A program made the translations under genes and the position numbers. The notes below the pieces were generated by a model. It did not search any database. It was given only the letters and a program-made list of their open reading frames with translations, and had not been told where the DNA came from. Shown piece by piece: positions 18,634-27,312 of a DNA stretch of 57,229 nucleotides. How positions within the stretch are numbered: position 1 is the first letter of the stretch; each line of letters begins with the position of its first letter. The DNA comes from Clostridiales bacterium GWD2_32_19. Lineage in GTDB: Bacteria > Bacillota > Clostridia > Lachnospirales > UBA12420. Location of the stretch: positions 1 to 57,229 of the forward strand of contig MGOU01000026.1 in the NCBI GenBank assembly GCA_001795385.1. The letters run 5' to 3'.

Positions 18634-19701
18634 TTATTCTGTTACTACTTTATCTGTTGTTTGCTCTTTTTGAACTAAATCCGCATTATAAATTGAATCT
18701 ATTAATTCCTTAGTCTTTACTTTGTCATATATAAAGTAAGATACACCTTTTATAGTTTTAGGTTCTCCTGGTACTACATGCATAGTTACATTGGATGCAT
18801 CTACTTTGGATATCATATTTATTCCTGCTGGCACATCACCTATACCAAAATTAGTATCAACATATTGATATAACGTAACTGCTATTTTGGGAAGATTACC
18901 TATATTTTTTACATTAAATACTTGCTCGTAAAATGCTTTTAGGAAATTTTGTTGAACTTTTATTCTATCTAAATCACCATTCATATATTTCCTAAATCTA
19001 ACAAGTTGTTCCGCTTGTGAACCATTCAATGTTTGTTCACCTTTTTTAAGATTTATATATAGATCTTGAACTGGATCACGATATTTCAGATTTCTTTCTA
19101 CAGTAAATTTTATACCGCCAACTTGGTCAACAATTTTTCTAAATGCTTTTACATCCACCTTCACATAATAATCAATATCAACATCAAGAATTCTCTCAAC
19201 TTCTTTTACTGAGTATTCATTTCTCTTATTGTTTGGTGCATATGCATGTACTTCTGTTATTTTCATTACACCTGTTGAAGGTGCATATTTGTGCAATCCT
19301 TTAAGTTCTGTTTGTCTCTCGGGCGCAAGCGTTATTCTTGTATCTCTAGGCACAGAAATAACATCTATTTTGTTGCTTTTTTTATCAATTGTTGCAACTA
19401 ATATAACATCTGTCCTTACCCCTTCTTTATCAACTCCGAATATCGCTCCAGTAATTCTATCTTTTTGAGTCTTTCCTATCATATTGAAAACTTGTCCAAA
19501 TGGATTATCCGCTAGCCCCTTAAGTAAGTCGACTTCTCCAGTAATCAAAGCGTTCACGTGCATGAATGTAAAAAATCCTGCTATTAACAAAAATGGTAAG
19601 ACAATCATGGTAACAATTAAAATAAACTTTTTAACCTTTCTATAGTGTTGTTTCGTTCCCTTTATTTCATTTAAATCTACGGTATTGTATCTATTCTGCA
19701 T
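18634..19701 (-). CDS. LytR-CpsA-Psr (LCP) family protein
   Basis: LCP enzymes attach glycopolymers from lipid carriers to peptidoglycan. The 355-aa protein has a short cytoplasmic N-terminus and one membrane helix (about residues 25-50). The LCP domain shows RTDVILVATID, ISVPRDTRI, DYYVKVDVKAFRKIVDQVGGI and QAEQLVRFRKYMNGDLDRI, including the Asp and Arg residues that bind pyrophosphate. It is the first gene of the run toward the NAGPA gene 42 bases downstream. Confidence 0.93.
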   Translation of the reverse strand: MQNRYNTVDLNEIKGTKQHYRKVKKFILIVTMIVLPFLLIAGFFTFMHVNALITGEVDLLKGLADNPFGQVFNMIGKTQKDRITGAIFGVDKEGVRTDVILVATIDKKSNKIDVISVPRDTRITLAPERQTELKGLHKYAPSTGVMKITEVHAYAPNNKRNEYSVKEVERILDVDIDYYVKVDVKAFRKIVDQVGGIKFTVERNLKYRDPVQDLYINLKKGEQTLNGSQAEQLVRFRKYMNGDLDRIKVQQNFLKAFYEQVFNVKNIGNLPKIAVTLYQYVDTNFGIGDVPAGINMISKVDASNVTMHVVPGEPKTIKGVSYFIYDKVKTKELIDSIYNADLVQKEQTTDKVVTE

Positions 19702-19828
19702 TATTTTGTCCCTTTCTTTTTTCGAGTGGTTTGCAAAAAAATTATTGCTTATATTAGTATATCAATTTTTTTCACTTTTTACAATACCTTATCGCATATT
19801 TTAACATTAATTTAACAAAATTTATTAT

Positions 19829-20083
19829 TTAGTTTTTATTATGTAAATACTTATTTTTTGTAGCCATTCCTCCACGTATATGTCTTTCAGCTTTATTCAT
19901 ATCTAGTATGTCCCTTACTTCTTCATATAAAAATTTATTTACATCAATCAATCTATACACAACATCTTTATGAACTGTGCTTTTACTAATACCATACTTT
20001 TTAGCTGTATCCCTCACTGTGCTTTGGTTTGCAACTATATAATTAGCAACCTCAACAACTCTTTCTTTTATGTAATCTCTCAT
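19829..20083 (-). CDS. spoIIID: Sporulation transcription factor SpoIIID
   Basis: SpoIIID is the DNA-binding switch protein of the mother cell during sporulation, acting with SigE. The 84-aa protein has the expected length, the helix-turn-helix TVRDTAKKYGISKSTVHKDVV and the basic C-terminal segment (HIRGGMATKNKYL) that also contacts DNA. It shows the host forms endospores. RBS GGAGG stands before the ATG. Confidence 0.95.
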   Translation of the reverse strand: MRDYIKERVVEVANYIVANQSTVRDTAKKYGISKSTVHKDVVYRLIDVNKFLYEEVRDILDMNKAERHIRGGMATKNKYLHNKN

Positions 20084-20103
20084 TATAAAACCTCCATTTT
20101 AAA

Positions 20104-20245
20104 GTGCAACATACAAATAACAAAGTACAAATTCAAAGTACAAATATCAAAGTACAAATTTAAAAAAGACTAATTTAATTGTAGCTTCGTTATTTGTTAT
20201 CTGTTATTTGCCATCTGTTACCTGTTATTTGTTATTTGTACAATA
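20104..20245. repeat. Heptamer-repeat inverted element (AACAAAT/AAAGTAC type)
   Basis: The left part carries CAAAGTACAAAT units (20109-20160). The right part carries the inverted TTATTTGTTATCTG units (20189-20240). Same organisation as 15237-15375. It lies between spoIIID and RNase J. Confidence 0.65.
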
Positions 20246-20262
20246 TATGAGAGGTAAATAGA

Positions 20263-20296
20263 AAAAATTCCTCTCGCTTTTGCGAGAGGAATTTTT
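20263..20296. terminator. Strong bidirectional terminator after RNase J
   Basis: Perfect 15-bp stem AAAAATTCCTCTCGC/GCGAGAGGAATTTTT with a TTTT loop. It overlaps the RNase J stop codon. Confidence 0.9.
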
Positions 20297-21959
20297 ATAC
20301 TTCCATTATTATTGGTAATATCATTGGACTTCTTTTTGTTTGTTTCCATAAAAATTCTTTAAGTTTCTCTTTTATACTTGTTTTTATATAAAACCATTCT
20401 CTAACATTCATATTTTGACATTCGTCAAGTACTTCATGTATTATCGCTTTTACATCATCCATCAAAGTTTCAGACTCTCTCACATAAACAAACCCTCTAG
20501 AAATTACATCTGGTCCTGCAAGCATTAATCCTGTCTTCTTATCGATAGTAACAACAGCTACTATAAGTCCATCTTGCGATAGATGCTTACGGTCTCTAAT
20601 CACTATATTACCTACATCTCCAACTCCTAATCCATCAACAAATACCTTACCTGCGGGAACAACCCCTGCTTTTTTAGCTTCAGTTGCTGTAAGTTCAAGT
20701 ACTTCTCCAATAGACATTAAGAATATATCTTTAGAATTCATACCTAAGCTTTTAGCCAAATCTGAATGGGCTTTAAGATGCCTATATTCTCCATGCACTG
20801 GAATAAAGAATTTGGGATTTATCAGCGTGTGTAAAAGTTTTAATTCTTCTTGACAAGCATGTCCTGACACATGAGTATCGTCAGTTATTACATCTGCGCC
20901 TTTTTTACATAATTCGTTTACAACTTTTGATACAGTTTTTTCATTGCCTGGTATAGGTGTAGCGCTAAGTATTACTTTATCTCCCGCTTTTATTTCAATT
21001 TGTCTATGCTCAGAATTTGCCATTCTCGACAATGCTGACATAGGTTCACCTTGACTACCTGTCGTAATTATAACTAATTGATTATCTGCATATCTATTAA
21101 TCTCATTTACATCTATAAGAATATTTTCTGGCATATTTATATATCCAAGTTCCATAGCAGTACTAAGAACATTCAACATACTCCTACCTGATACGGCAAC
21201 TTTTCTTTTATGTTTACTCGCTGCATTAATAAATTGTTGTATTCTATATACATTTGACGCAAATGTTGCAATTATTATTCTATTCGTTTTCGATTGTACA
21301 AATATCTCATCAAAAACCTTATCAAGAGATGTTTCTGATAAATTATAGCCTTTTCTTTCAGCATTTGTACTGTCACTCATAAAAACAAGAACACCTTTGC
21401 TTCCTATTTCTGCAAACTTTGCTAAATCTATAACTTTATTTCCTTCTATCGGTGTATAGTCAATTTTAAAATCTCCTGAATGTACTATTATACCTACTGG
21501 CGTGTATATAATCAATGCTACTGAATCTGCTATGCTATGATTTGTTCTTACAAATTCAACTTTGAAATTTTTGAAACCTATACTCTTTCCTGCCTCAACA
21601 ACAAACTTTTTAAATGTCTTATCCAAGTCATGTTCTTTAAGTTTGTTTTCAACAAGTCCAAGCGTCAATCTCGTACCATATATTGGAATATCTATTTCTT
21701 TTAGTACATAAGGAACAGCACCTATATGATCCTCATGTCCATGTGTAAGTATTATGCCTTTAATTTTATCTTTATTATTGTTTAAATAAGTTATATCAGG
21801 TATAACTAAATCAATACCTAGCATATCATCCTCTGGAAATGCTAATCCACAATCTATAACTATTATTTCATCATCATATTCTATAACTGTCATATTCTTT
21901 CCTATTTCTTCTAATCCACCTAATGGAATAATTTTTAATCTTGGTGTTTTTACTAACAA
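20295..21959 (-). CDS. rnj: Ribonuclease J
   Basis: RNase J is the endo- and 5'-exoribonuclease central to RNA turnover in Firmicutes. The 554-aa protein has the metallo-beta-lactamase motif HGHEDHIG, the beta-CASP region (FMSDSTNAERKGY, IIATFASNVYRIQQ, TTGSQGEPMSALSRMA), SGHACQEEL and FFIPVHGEYRHL, and a C-terminal dimerisation domain. It starts at TTG behind GGGGGAG. Whether it is J1 or J2 cannot be told. Confidence 0.95.
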   Translation of the reverse strand: MLVKTPRLKIIPLGGLEEIGKNMTVIEYDDEIIVIDCGLAFPEDDMLGIDLVIPDITYLNNNKDKIKGIILTHGHEDHIGAVPYVLKEIDIPIYGTRLTLGLVENKLKEHDLDKTFKKFVVEAGKSIGFKNFKVEFVRTNHSIADSVALIIYTPVGIIVHSGDFKIDYTPIEGNKVIDLAKFAEIGSKGVLVFMSDSTNAERKGYNLSETSLDKVFDEIFVQSKTNRIIIATFASNVYRIQQFINAASKHKRKVAVSGRSMLNVLSTAMELGYINMPENILIDVNEINRYADNQLVIITTGSQGEPMSALSRMANSEHRQIEIKAGDKVILSATPIPGNEKTVSKVVNELCKKGADVITDDTHVSGHACQEELKLLHTLINPKFFIPVHGEYRHLKAHSDLAKSLGMNSKDIFLMSIGEVLELTATEAKKAGVVPAGKVFVDGLGVGDVGNIVIRDRKHLSQDGLIVAVVTIDKKTGLMLAGPDVISRGFVYVRESETLMDDVKAIIHEVLDECQNMNVREWFYIKTSIKEKLKEFLWKQTKRSPMILPIIMEV

Positions 21960-22094
21960 AACTTCTCCCCCTTTTTATATACGTTCTTATATTAAATTTT
22001 TATTAATACTTTTCTACAAAAAAATAAAACTAAAAATAAAAACTAAAGATAAAATCCGCTCCATAAATTCTTAAATCATTATAACACACTAACG

Positions 22095-22127
22095 CAATAA
22101 AAGCAAGTATTAAACTTGCTTTTATTG
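22095..22127. terminator. Hairpin between SIMPL gene and RNase J
   Basis: Perfect 14-bp stem CAATAAAAGCAAGT/ACTTGCTTTTATTG with a 5-base loop and T-rich arms. Confidence 0.65.
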
Positions 22128-22182
22128 TTACAAAATTGTTATTTTATCGACAAACGCCCACTTCTATGCTGCCTCTAAAGTA

Positions 22183-22234
22183 TTTCTACATAATAAAGGA
22201 GCTTGATAAATCAAGCCCCTTTATTATGTAGAAA
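22183..22234. terminator. Long hairpin downstream of the SIMPL gene
   Basis: 24-bp arms with one mismatch around a TAAA loop, starting 17 bases beyond the SIMPL stop. The T-run lies inside the stem. Together with 22095-22127 it separates this gene from RNase J. Confidence 0.65.
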
Positions 22235-22250
22235 TGTTTTATATTCTAAA

Positions 22251-23006
22251 TTAATACTGATATTCTACACTTACTCTTGCAGTTATTTCTATGTCTCCTG
22301 ATTCTACTGGAGTCGCAGATTCTACTGAATCATAAGCTTTCATATTCATTGCTTGATTTGAATACATTGGTTGTGCTCCTCCACCGTAGCTATCTTCTGA
22401 TATTCTTGAAGGTTTGTCTAGTTGTACTCCAACTACAGTTGCTAAAGCATTTGCTTTACCTTGAGCATTTTTCATAGCTATTGAAAGTGCTTCGTTGTAT
22501 GAAGCTGTTTCATCTACTAGGCCAAAAGTCACACCATTTGTTATATTAGATCCCATTTTAGATGCTATATCTATTATGTCACCTGTTTTTGTTATATCTC
22601 TAACTTTTACAGTTATTGTATTTGTTGCTTCGTATCCTGTTACTTTTGAAGTATTATTTTCATATGTATACATTTGATTTACATAATAATTTGAAGTTTT
22701 CAAGTCTTTTGCGTCAATTCCTGCTTTTTTTATAGCATCTATAACTGCTGTCATTTTTTGTGCATTAGCTTGCTGAGCTGCTACTGCTGTTTTCCCTTCT
22801 GTTCGTACACCTACATTAACATATGCTATGTCTGGCGCTACTTTCACCTTAGCTTCTCCTGAAACTGTTATTGTTTTTCTGTTTAGTGCTGCTGCTGCAT
22901 CATCAGCCTTTGCTATATCCGGATTAAAACCCCCAAATGCAACTGTACCAACCAACATAACTAATGCTAAACTACCTGCTATTGCTTTCTTTAAATTTGT
23001 ATTCAT
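22251..23006 (-). CDS. Secreted SIMPL-domain (DUF541) protein
   Basis: The 251-aa protein has a signal peptide (LKKAIAGSLALVMLVGTVAFGG) and a single SIMPL/DUF541 domain: ITVSGEAKVKVAPDIAYVNVGV, QQANAQKMTAVIDAIKKAGI, TSNYYVNQMY and ITARVSVEYQY. Members occur in periplasm or on the cell surface; the biochemical role is unsettled. The ATG at 23006 is favoured because GGAG lies 10 bases upstream. It follows the sigma/DUF4349 pair by 30 bases, so it may be part of that regulon. Confidence 0.9.
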   Translation of the reverse strand: MNTNLKKAIAGSLALVMLVGTVAFGGFNPDIAKADDAAAALNRKTITVSGEAKVKVAPDIAYVNVGVRTEGKTAVAAQQANAQKMTAVIDAIKKAGIDAKDLKTSNYYVNQMYTYENNTSKVTGYEATNTITVKVRDITKTGDIIDIASKMGSNITNGVTFGLVDETASYNEALSIAMKNAQGKANALATVVGVQLDKPSRISEDSYGGGAQPMYSNQAMNMKAYDSVESATPVESGDIEITARVSVEYQY

Positions 23007-23035
23007 AATGAACACTCTCCTTTTTTATTTTATTT

Positions 23036-24214
23036 TTATTTTTTAATCATCTTAATTACCTTTTTTGTTCCCATTATTACTATTATTATTAATGCTCCAT
23101 AAATAATAATGTTAATAATTATAATTATTATGTTGCCTGCAAACCATACTGCCAAATCTTCTGTTGTCATTCTTATGTTGTTTATAGAAGATGAGAAGCT
23201 TTCTCCTATCCTTTGCATCAAATTTTTATCAACAGGTTGTACTATTTCTAAATTTCTAACTTGAGTTAAATCTACATATATAGTTGAGTATGCAACTAAT
23301 TTGTCCCAATTTTTCATTTGGCTTTTATAACTTTCAAGCTGTGATCTTATTTCACTAAGTCTTGCTTCAAGTTGTATAAGTTCCTCTACTTTTGTAGCTT
23401 TTTTCATTATATCAAGTAGTCTTTCTTGCTGTATCTCCAATGTTTTTGTTTTACTTTCTATTTCAACATAGTTTTCTGTTACATTTTCTGTGCCTTCACT
23501 TGTTGAAATGACTTTTCCTATATTTCCTACCTCAGTTTTAATACTTTCGTATTGTTCTTTTGGTATTCTTACTTTAATGTTACCTTTTTTGAGATATTCA
23601 CCTTTGTCTGGGTGAGATTCGTATATATAGCTACTTGAGTTTTCCACATACCCACCACTGTTTTTAGATAGGTTTCTTATAGTTTGGAGAACTCCATCAA
23701 AATCTAAAGTTTCGAGTGTAATATTTGCTGTTTTTATTATTTTTAGGTTATCTTCTGGATTTACTACCTTTTGATTCATAACTGAATCTAAATCCATTTT
23801 TTTCTCACTTCTCATAGCTGCTTGTGGCGCTTCTTCCGACACTGCTGTGGAATTTGCAAACATATCTCCACTAAAGCTATTAGACATTCCACCGCTTACC
23901 GTTGAATCATAATTACTTAAACTTTGACCTAACATCATTTCGCTTTGATTTTTATTATTTACTCCGATTACCCCTGCAGTTTGCGCTATAACTACAATTG
24001 TTAGTAACAATACTGCCGCTACTATTGATATTTCTCTTGGCCTCAACATTTTGAGAATGCTATCCCACCATTTCATTTTTTCCTCCTCCTTTGATTTGTA
24101 GATTTTGCTCATTAAATTAGAATGAAAATCTACTGGCAAATCTTTTTCGGGAAGGGATTTTAATTTTTTTTCAATTTCATCAAAATCATAAATTTCTTTA
24201 TCTTTTTGATTCAT
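23036..24214 (-). CDS. Membrane protein, anti-sigma-like N-terminus plus DUF4349
   Basis: The 392-aa protein begins with a cytoplasmic 55-residue segment and one membrane helix near residues 60-80. An extracytoplasmic DUF4349 domain follows (KIIKTANITLETLDFDGVLQTI, GNIKVRIPKEQYESI), then a coiled coil (about residues 255-305) and a C-terminal membrane helix. The start overlaps the ECF sigma gene by 17 bases, the normal place for its anti-sigma factor. No zinc HxxxCxxC motif is present. An anti-sigma role is inferred from context. Confidence 0.75.
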   Translation of the reverse strand: MNQKDKEIYDFDEIEKKLKSLPEKDLPVDFHSNLMSKIYKSKEEEKMKWWDSILKMLRPREISIVAAVLLLTIVVIAQTAGVIGVNNKNQSEMMLGQSLSNYDSTVSGGMSNSFSGDMFANSTAVSEEAPQAAMRSEKKMDLDSVMNQKVVNPEDNLKIIKTANITLETLDFDGVLQTIRNLSKNSGGYVENSSSYIYESHPDKGEYLKKGNIKVRIPKEQYESIKTEVGNIGKVISTSEGTENVTENYVEIESKTKTLEIQQERLLDIMKKATKVEELIQLEARLSEIRSQLESYKSQMKNWDKLVAYSTIYVDLTQVRNLEIVQPVDKNLMQRIGESFSSSINNIRMTTEDLAVWFAGNIIIIIINIIIYGALIIIVIMGTKKVIKMIKK

Positions 24215-24839
24215 GACTATCCCCTCCCTTCTTATTATTTAAACGAACTTTCTTTTCTTTTTGTTCCACATTATTAAAAATTTCTTGTAACTTTTTCTTT
24301 GCTCGATTTATCCTCGATTTCACAGTACCTAAACTACATTCTAAACTTTCAGCTATCTCTTCATATTCCAAATTATTTATGTATCTTAAAATTATAACTG
24401 CCCTATGGTCCGGGTCAAGCATATTAATCTTTTGAAGGATATCTGATTTTTCCTCTTTCTTTATATATTTATCTTCGGGAGTTAATTCTTTATCGTCTTT
24501 ATATTGTTGTAAAATCTCAGATTCTCCAACATTAATATTTTCATCTATATATTTGAGTCCTATGTTTTTTCTATTTTTCCTAATTTCATCAATACATGTG
24601 TTTATTGTTATCTTATATATCCAAGTATATAATTTACTCTTATTATTATAGATATTTAAACTTTTATATATCTTAATGCACACCTCTTGTGAAACATCTT
24701 CAGCATCATTAGCATTTCCTAGCATCCTATATGCTATATTGTATATATCTTTTTCATAGCCTATAATAAGCTCCTCAAAAGCCCTTATATCCCCCTTTTT
24801 GGCCTTATTTATAAGCTCTAGCTCATCGTCTTTATACAC
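24198..24839 (-). CDS. ECF-type RNA polymerase sigma factor
   Basis: The 213-aa protein has sigma region 2 (AFEELIIGYEKDIYNIAYRM, NDAEDVSQEVCIKIY, TWIYKITINTCIDEIRK) and region 4 (LDPDHRAVIILRYINNLEYEEIAESLECSLGTVKSRINRAKKKL), with a long acidic linker. It probably directs its own operon including the DUF4349 gene and perhaps SIMPL. GTG start behind GGAGG. Confidence 0.92.
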   Translation of the reverse strand: MYKDDELELINKAKKGDIRAFEELIIGYEKDIYNIAYRMLGNANDAEDVSQEVCIKIYKSLNIYNNKSKLYTWIYKITINTCIDEIRKNRKNIGLKYIDENINVGESEILQQYKDDKELTPEDKYIKKEEKSDILQKINMLDPDHRAVIILRYINNLEYEEIAESLECSLGTVKSRINRAKKKLQEIFNNVEQKEKKVRLNNKKGGDSHESKR

Positions 24840-24947
24840 TCTAACACCTCCAAGTTAGTTATTAGTAGGTCTTTACATATTAATAATTTATCTCAATTAT
24901 AGCTATTTGCTCGATTTTTGTCAATGACAATTTTTTTTATATTTCTC

Positions 24948-24976
24948 TTGTCAATTCCACCAGTTTATGTTATACT
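24948..24976 (+). promoter_or_regulatory. Sigma-A promoter of tRNA-Leu
   Basis: TTGTCA, a 17-base spacer and TATACT, 20 bases before the tRNA. Confidence 0.85.
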
Positions 24977-24996
24977 ATCAAAGTAATCAAAAATAC

Positions 24997-25080
24997 GCCG
25001 AAGTGGTGGAACTGGCAGACGCGCTGGACTCAAAATCCAGTCCTGTTAAAGGGGTGCGGGTTCGATTCCCGCCTTCGGCA
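24997..25080 (+). tRNA. tRNA-Leu(CAA), site of island integration
   Basis: Class II tRNA of 84 bases: acceptor GCCGAAG/CTTCGGC, anticodon loop CTCAAAA (anticodon CAA, reads TTG), long variable arm, T-arm GCGGGTTCGATTCCCGC, discriminator A. Its last 43 bases are repeated at 35585-35627. The gene is restored by the repeat and is intact. Confidence 0.96.
25038..25080 (+). repeat. attL: 43-bp direct repeat in tRNA-Leu 3' end
   Basis: Runs from the anticodon stem through the variable arm and T-arm to the discriminator. It is identical over all 43 bases to 35585-35627. Confidence 0.9.
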
Positions 25081-25125
25081 TACACAGTAAGGGTTTCAAG
25101 GGTTCAGGCAACCTCTGAAAATATC

Positions 25126-25178
25126 AAAACACCCACTGGATTCTATGACTATAAATCATATAATCCAAGGGGTGTTTT
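25126..25178 (+). terminator. Left-end hairpin: terminator covering an RBS
   Basis: Arms of 16 bases with two mismatches (AAAACACCC ... GGGTGTTTT) around a 21-base loop, followed by T-runs. It would end tRNA-Leu transcription. Its right arm includes AAGGGG (25167-25172), the ribosome site of the integrase fragment that starts at 25182. Confidence 0.6.
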
Positions 25179-25181
25179 TTC

Positions 25182-25505
25182 ATGCAAAAAATAAAACTAA
25201 AATTAACAAGAACCAAGAATTTTGAAGATTTTTTGTCTTGGTGCAAGGTCAAAAATTTAAGAAAACCAACCGTCGATAGTTACAAACTTGCATGGGACAT
25301 GTTTAACCGTCACTATGAAGGCGAAATCGAAGACATCGAGCAGTCAGATGTCAATGCATTTGTGCTCGATACACACAAACATGTGAATTTTTATTCGTTA
25401 TTGTTTTTAGATTCGCTTAGCAAATGGATAGGCACTAAAAACTCTATATTCTTACTCAAAAGTATTGAAAAAGGGCTATCTATAGCCCTCATATATTTAA
25501 TCTAA
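25182..25505 (+). pseudogene. Integrase fragment: tyrosine-recombinase N-terminal domain only
   Basis: The first 70 residues (KNFEDFLSWCKVKNLRKPTVDSYKLAWDMF ... DIEQSDVNAFV, here split for length) look like the SAM-like core-binding domain of phage/Xer integrases. The catalytic domain is missing. After about position 25395 the frame changes to unrelated sequence and ends in the terminator of the convergent gene. It lies directly beside attL and reads inward, the typical position of an integrase, so it is probably the relic of an older or replaced integrase. Confidence 0.6.
25472..25489 (-). terminator. Terminator of the 25497 gene
   Basis: Palindrome AGGGCTAT-AG-ATAGCCCT followed on the minus strand by TTTTC, 8 bases beyond the stop codon. 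Confidence 0.8.
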
Positions 25506-27140
25506 GTCTATTTTATTAGCAACTTGAGTATTTACTGGTAGTATTGTATCTTTATTATCATATGTATCTAGTATTTCTTCCGCAGTTGCGGTGATTGGAT
25601 TTACAGTTGTTACTTTTGATGATTCTTTTAGTTTCTCAAATGTTTGAATAAAACCGTCAAAATCATATATTTTAGATTCATTAACATTACTTTCTGAAGA
25701 CCATTCATGTATATTGGGGATATTTTCGTTTGAGGTAATAATAGCAACTAATCTATCCGGTTCACTTTTGAAATTTACATTTCCCATTAACAGAGAGTCC
25801 CCTGCTTTCTCATCGATCTCATCTTTAGGCAACAATACAAATATACATCCAGCTGGAATACAGTAATCTCCTGTTAAATCTGTATAGCTACTAACAGTAG
25901 TTTCTATAGTTTGTTTTGTAGTTACTGAAACTTGGTCATTAGTGTCATAACTAGTCTCAACGCCGATTCTATCTGCCGAGGAAGATAATTCACCATCATG
26001 CAAAATATGTTTTGCATTGTAAATTGAAGTTCCATGAAAACGCAAAGGTAAGTCATCAGGTATTACTTGTCTAATTTTTGAAGGGAATTCATGGCATTGT
26101 CTTAGTCTATATGCTATATCTTCTTTACTTTCTGGTCTTAAAAATTCTAAACGGTCTAACGTTTTAGCAAGTGCCATCTTCTTAATAGCTATAGTTTTAC
26201 TTGCCACTTCTAAGCGAACTTCTTTCCTATCAATAGAACTACCTTGTATATCTGTATATTTTTCTAAAGCTTTTTGTAGGTTTTCTTCTTGTTTTGCAAC
26301 TAATCCCATATACATATTTCTTCGGATTTCGAACTTATTTGCTTGCGGTACAATATCATTATCAAATATTTTTTCAGCAATTGCTGTTCGAATGTTAGTA
26401 GGAGCAGGTTTATCATTAACTTCTTTTTCAATTATTTCCTTTGATTTTAAAATAGGTTCTTCTGAATATTGAAAAACCATACCTTGACTTTTTAATTTTT
26501 CAACAGAACTTGTTATAATTTCTCTATCAAGCTGTTCAGTAGCTAAAGTCCTGTCATTCATTTCTAATCGTTTTACTGTATGATGTCCTGTATCTTTTAA
26601 ATCGTTTAAAGCAACCATAATATATTTATCTGAAAATCTAGTGGCCTTGGGTGCTCCATTAACTTGATTTTCATTTCTTGAACAACCCCAAGTTGGATCA
26701 ATTATATAGGTTTTACCATTATAATCATAAATACAATAACTGTGTTCTCCAACATCAACCTTATCTACTATTACATCTAGTTTATGACAAATAATACGAA
26801 AAGCACTACTTATTGAATTGCAATTTCCATAGCCTTTTTCTATTGTGCTATTAGGATTTGAATAATCAGCTCTACCATCATCGCATTCAACCTCATACTT
26901 TTTGTTGTTAGCTTCAGTAATTCTTCCACAATAATACTGTGTATTTTCTTGCAAATAATTATTTACAAGCATTATTTTATCTATATCATTTAAACCATTT
27001 AATTTACTTACTGAATTGCAAAACTCAACCACCTTCTTTTGACTAGTTGAATTCAAATCTTCGTATTTACTATTGTTATTAATAAATTCTTTTATAGGGT
27101 CAGGTTTCCTGGTATTAATTACAAAGTTAGCAAAAGCCAT
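25497..27140 (-). CDS. Transglutaminase-like protein with ADP-ribosyltransferase-like C-terminus
   Basis: The 547-aa cargo protein has no signal peptide. Residues about 40-165 form a transglutaminase-like cysteine domain: GYGNCNSISSAF (Cys107), GEHSYCIYDY (His133) and YIIDPTWG (Asp148) supply the C-H-D triad. A helical middle (about 205-350) follows. Residues about 365-475 begin RFHGTSIYNAKHILHDGEL, like the first motif of ADP-ribosyltransferase folds, and contain a later SEPDRLV with a candidate catalytic Glu (about 460). The transglutaminase part is well supported; the ART part is inferred. ATG 27140 follows GGGAGG by 7 bases. Confidence 0.65.
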   Translation of the reverse strand: MAFANFVINTRKPDPIKEFINNNSKYEDLNSTSQKKVVEFCNSVSKLNGLNDIDKIMLVNNYLQENTQYYCGRITEANNKKYEVECDDGRADYSNPNSTIEKGYGNCNSISSAFRIICHKLDVIVDKVDVGEHSYCIYDYNGKTYIIDPTWGCSRNENQVNGAPKATRFSDKYIMVALNDLKDTGHHTVKRLEMNDRTLATEQLDREIITSSVEKLKSQGMVFQYSEEPILKSKEIIEKEVNDKPAPTNIRTAIAEKIFDNDIVPQANKFEIRRNMYMGLVAKQEENLQKALEKYTDIQGSSIDRKEVRLEVASKTIAIKKMALAKTLDRLEFLRPESKEDIAYRLRQCHEFPSKIRQVIPDDLPLRFHGTSIYNAKHILHDGELSSSADRIGVETSYDTNDQVSVTTKQTIETTVSSYTDLTGDYCIPAGCIFVLLPKDEIDEKAGDSLLMGNVNFKSEPDRLVAIITSNENIPNIHEWSSESNVNESKIYDFDGFIQTFEKLKESSKVTTVNPITATAEEILDTYDNKDTILPVNTQVANKIDLD

Positions 27141-27256
27141 ACTAACACCTCCCACACATATTATTTATTATACCATGTTTTACCATTTTAATCAATGCTA
27201 AATGTCATATTTTGTAACTTTCTCTTTATTTTTCAGAAAATATAGCTGTGACATAC

Positions 27257-27301
27257 AAAGAACCTATAAATAGTTTCTAGTTCACTATTTATAGGTTCTT
27301 T
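27257..27301. terminator. Hairpin between integrase and 25497 gene
   Basis: Perfect 18-bp arms (AAAGAACCTATAAATAGT and complement) with a 9-base loop, starting 12 bases beyond the integrase stop. Confidence 0.75.
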
Positions 27302-27312
27302 CATTTACACAC

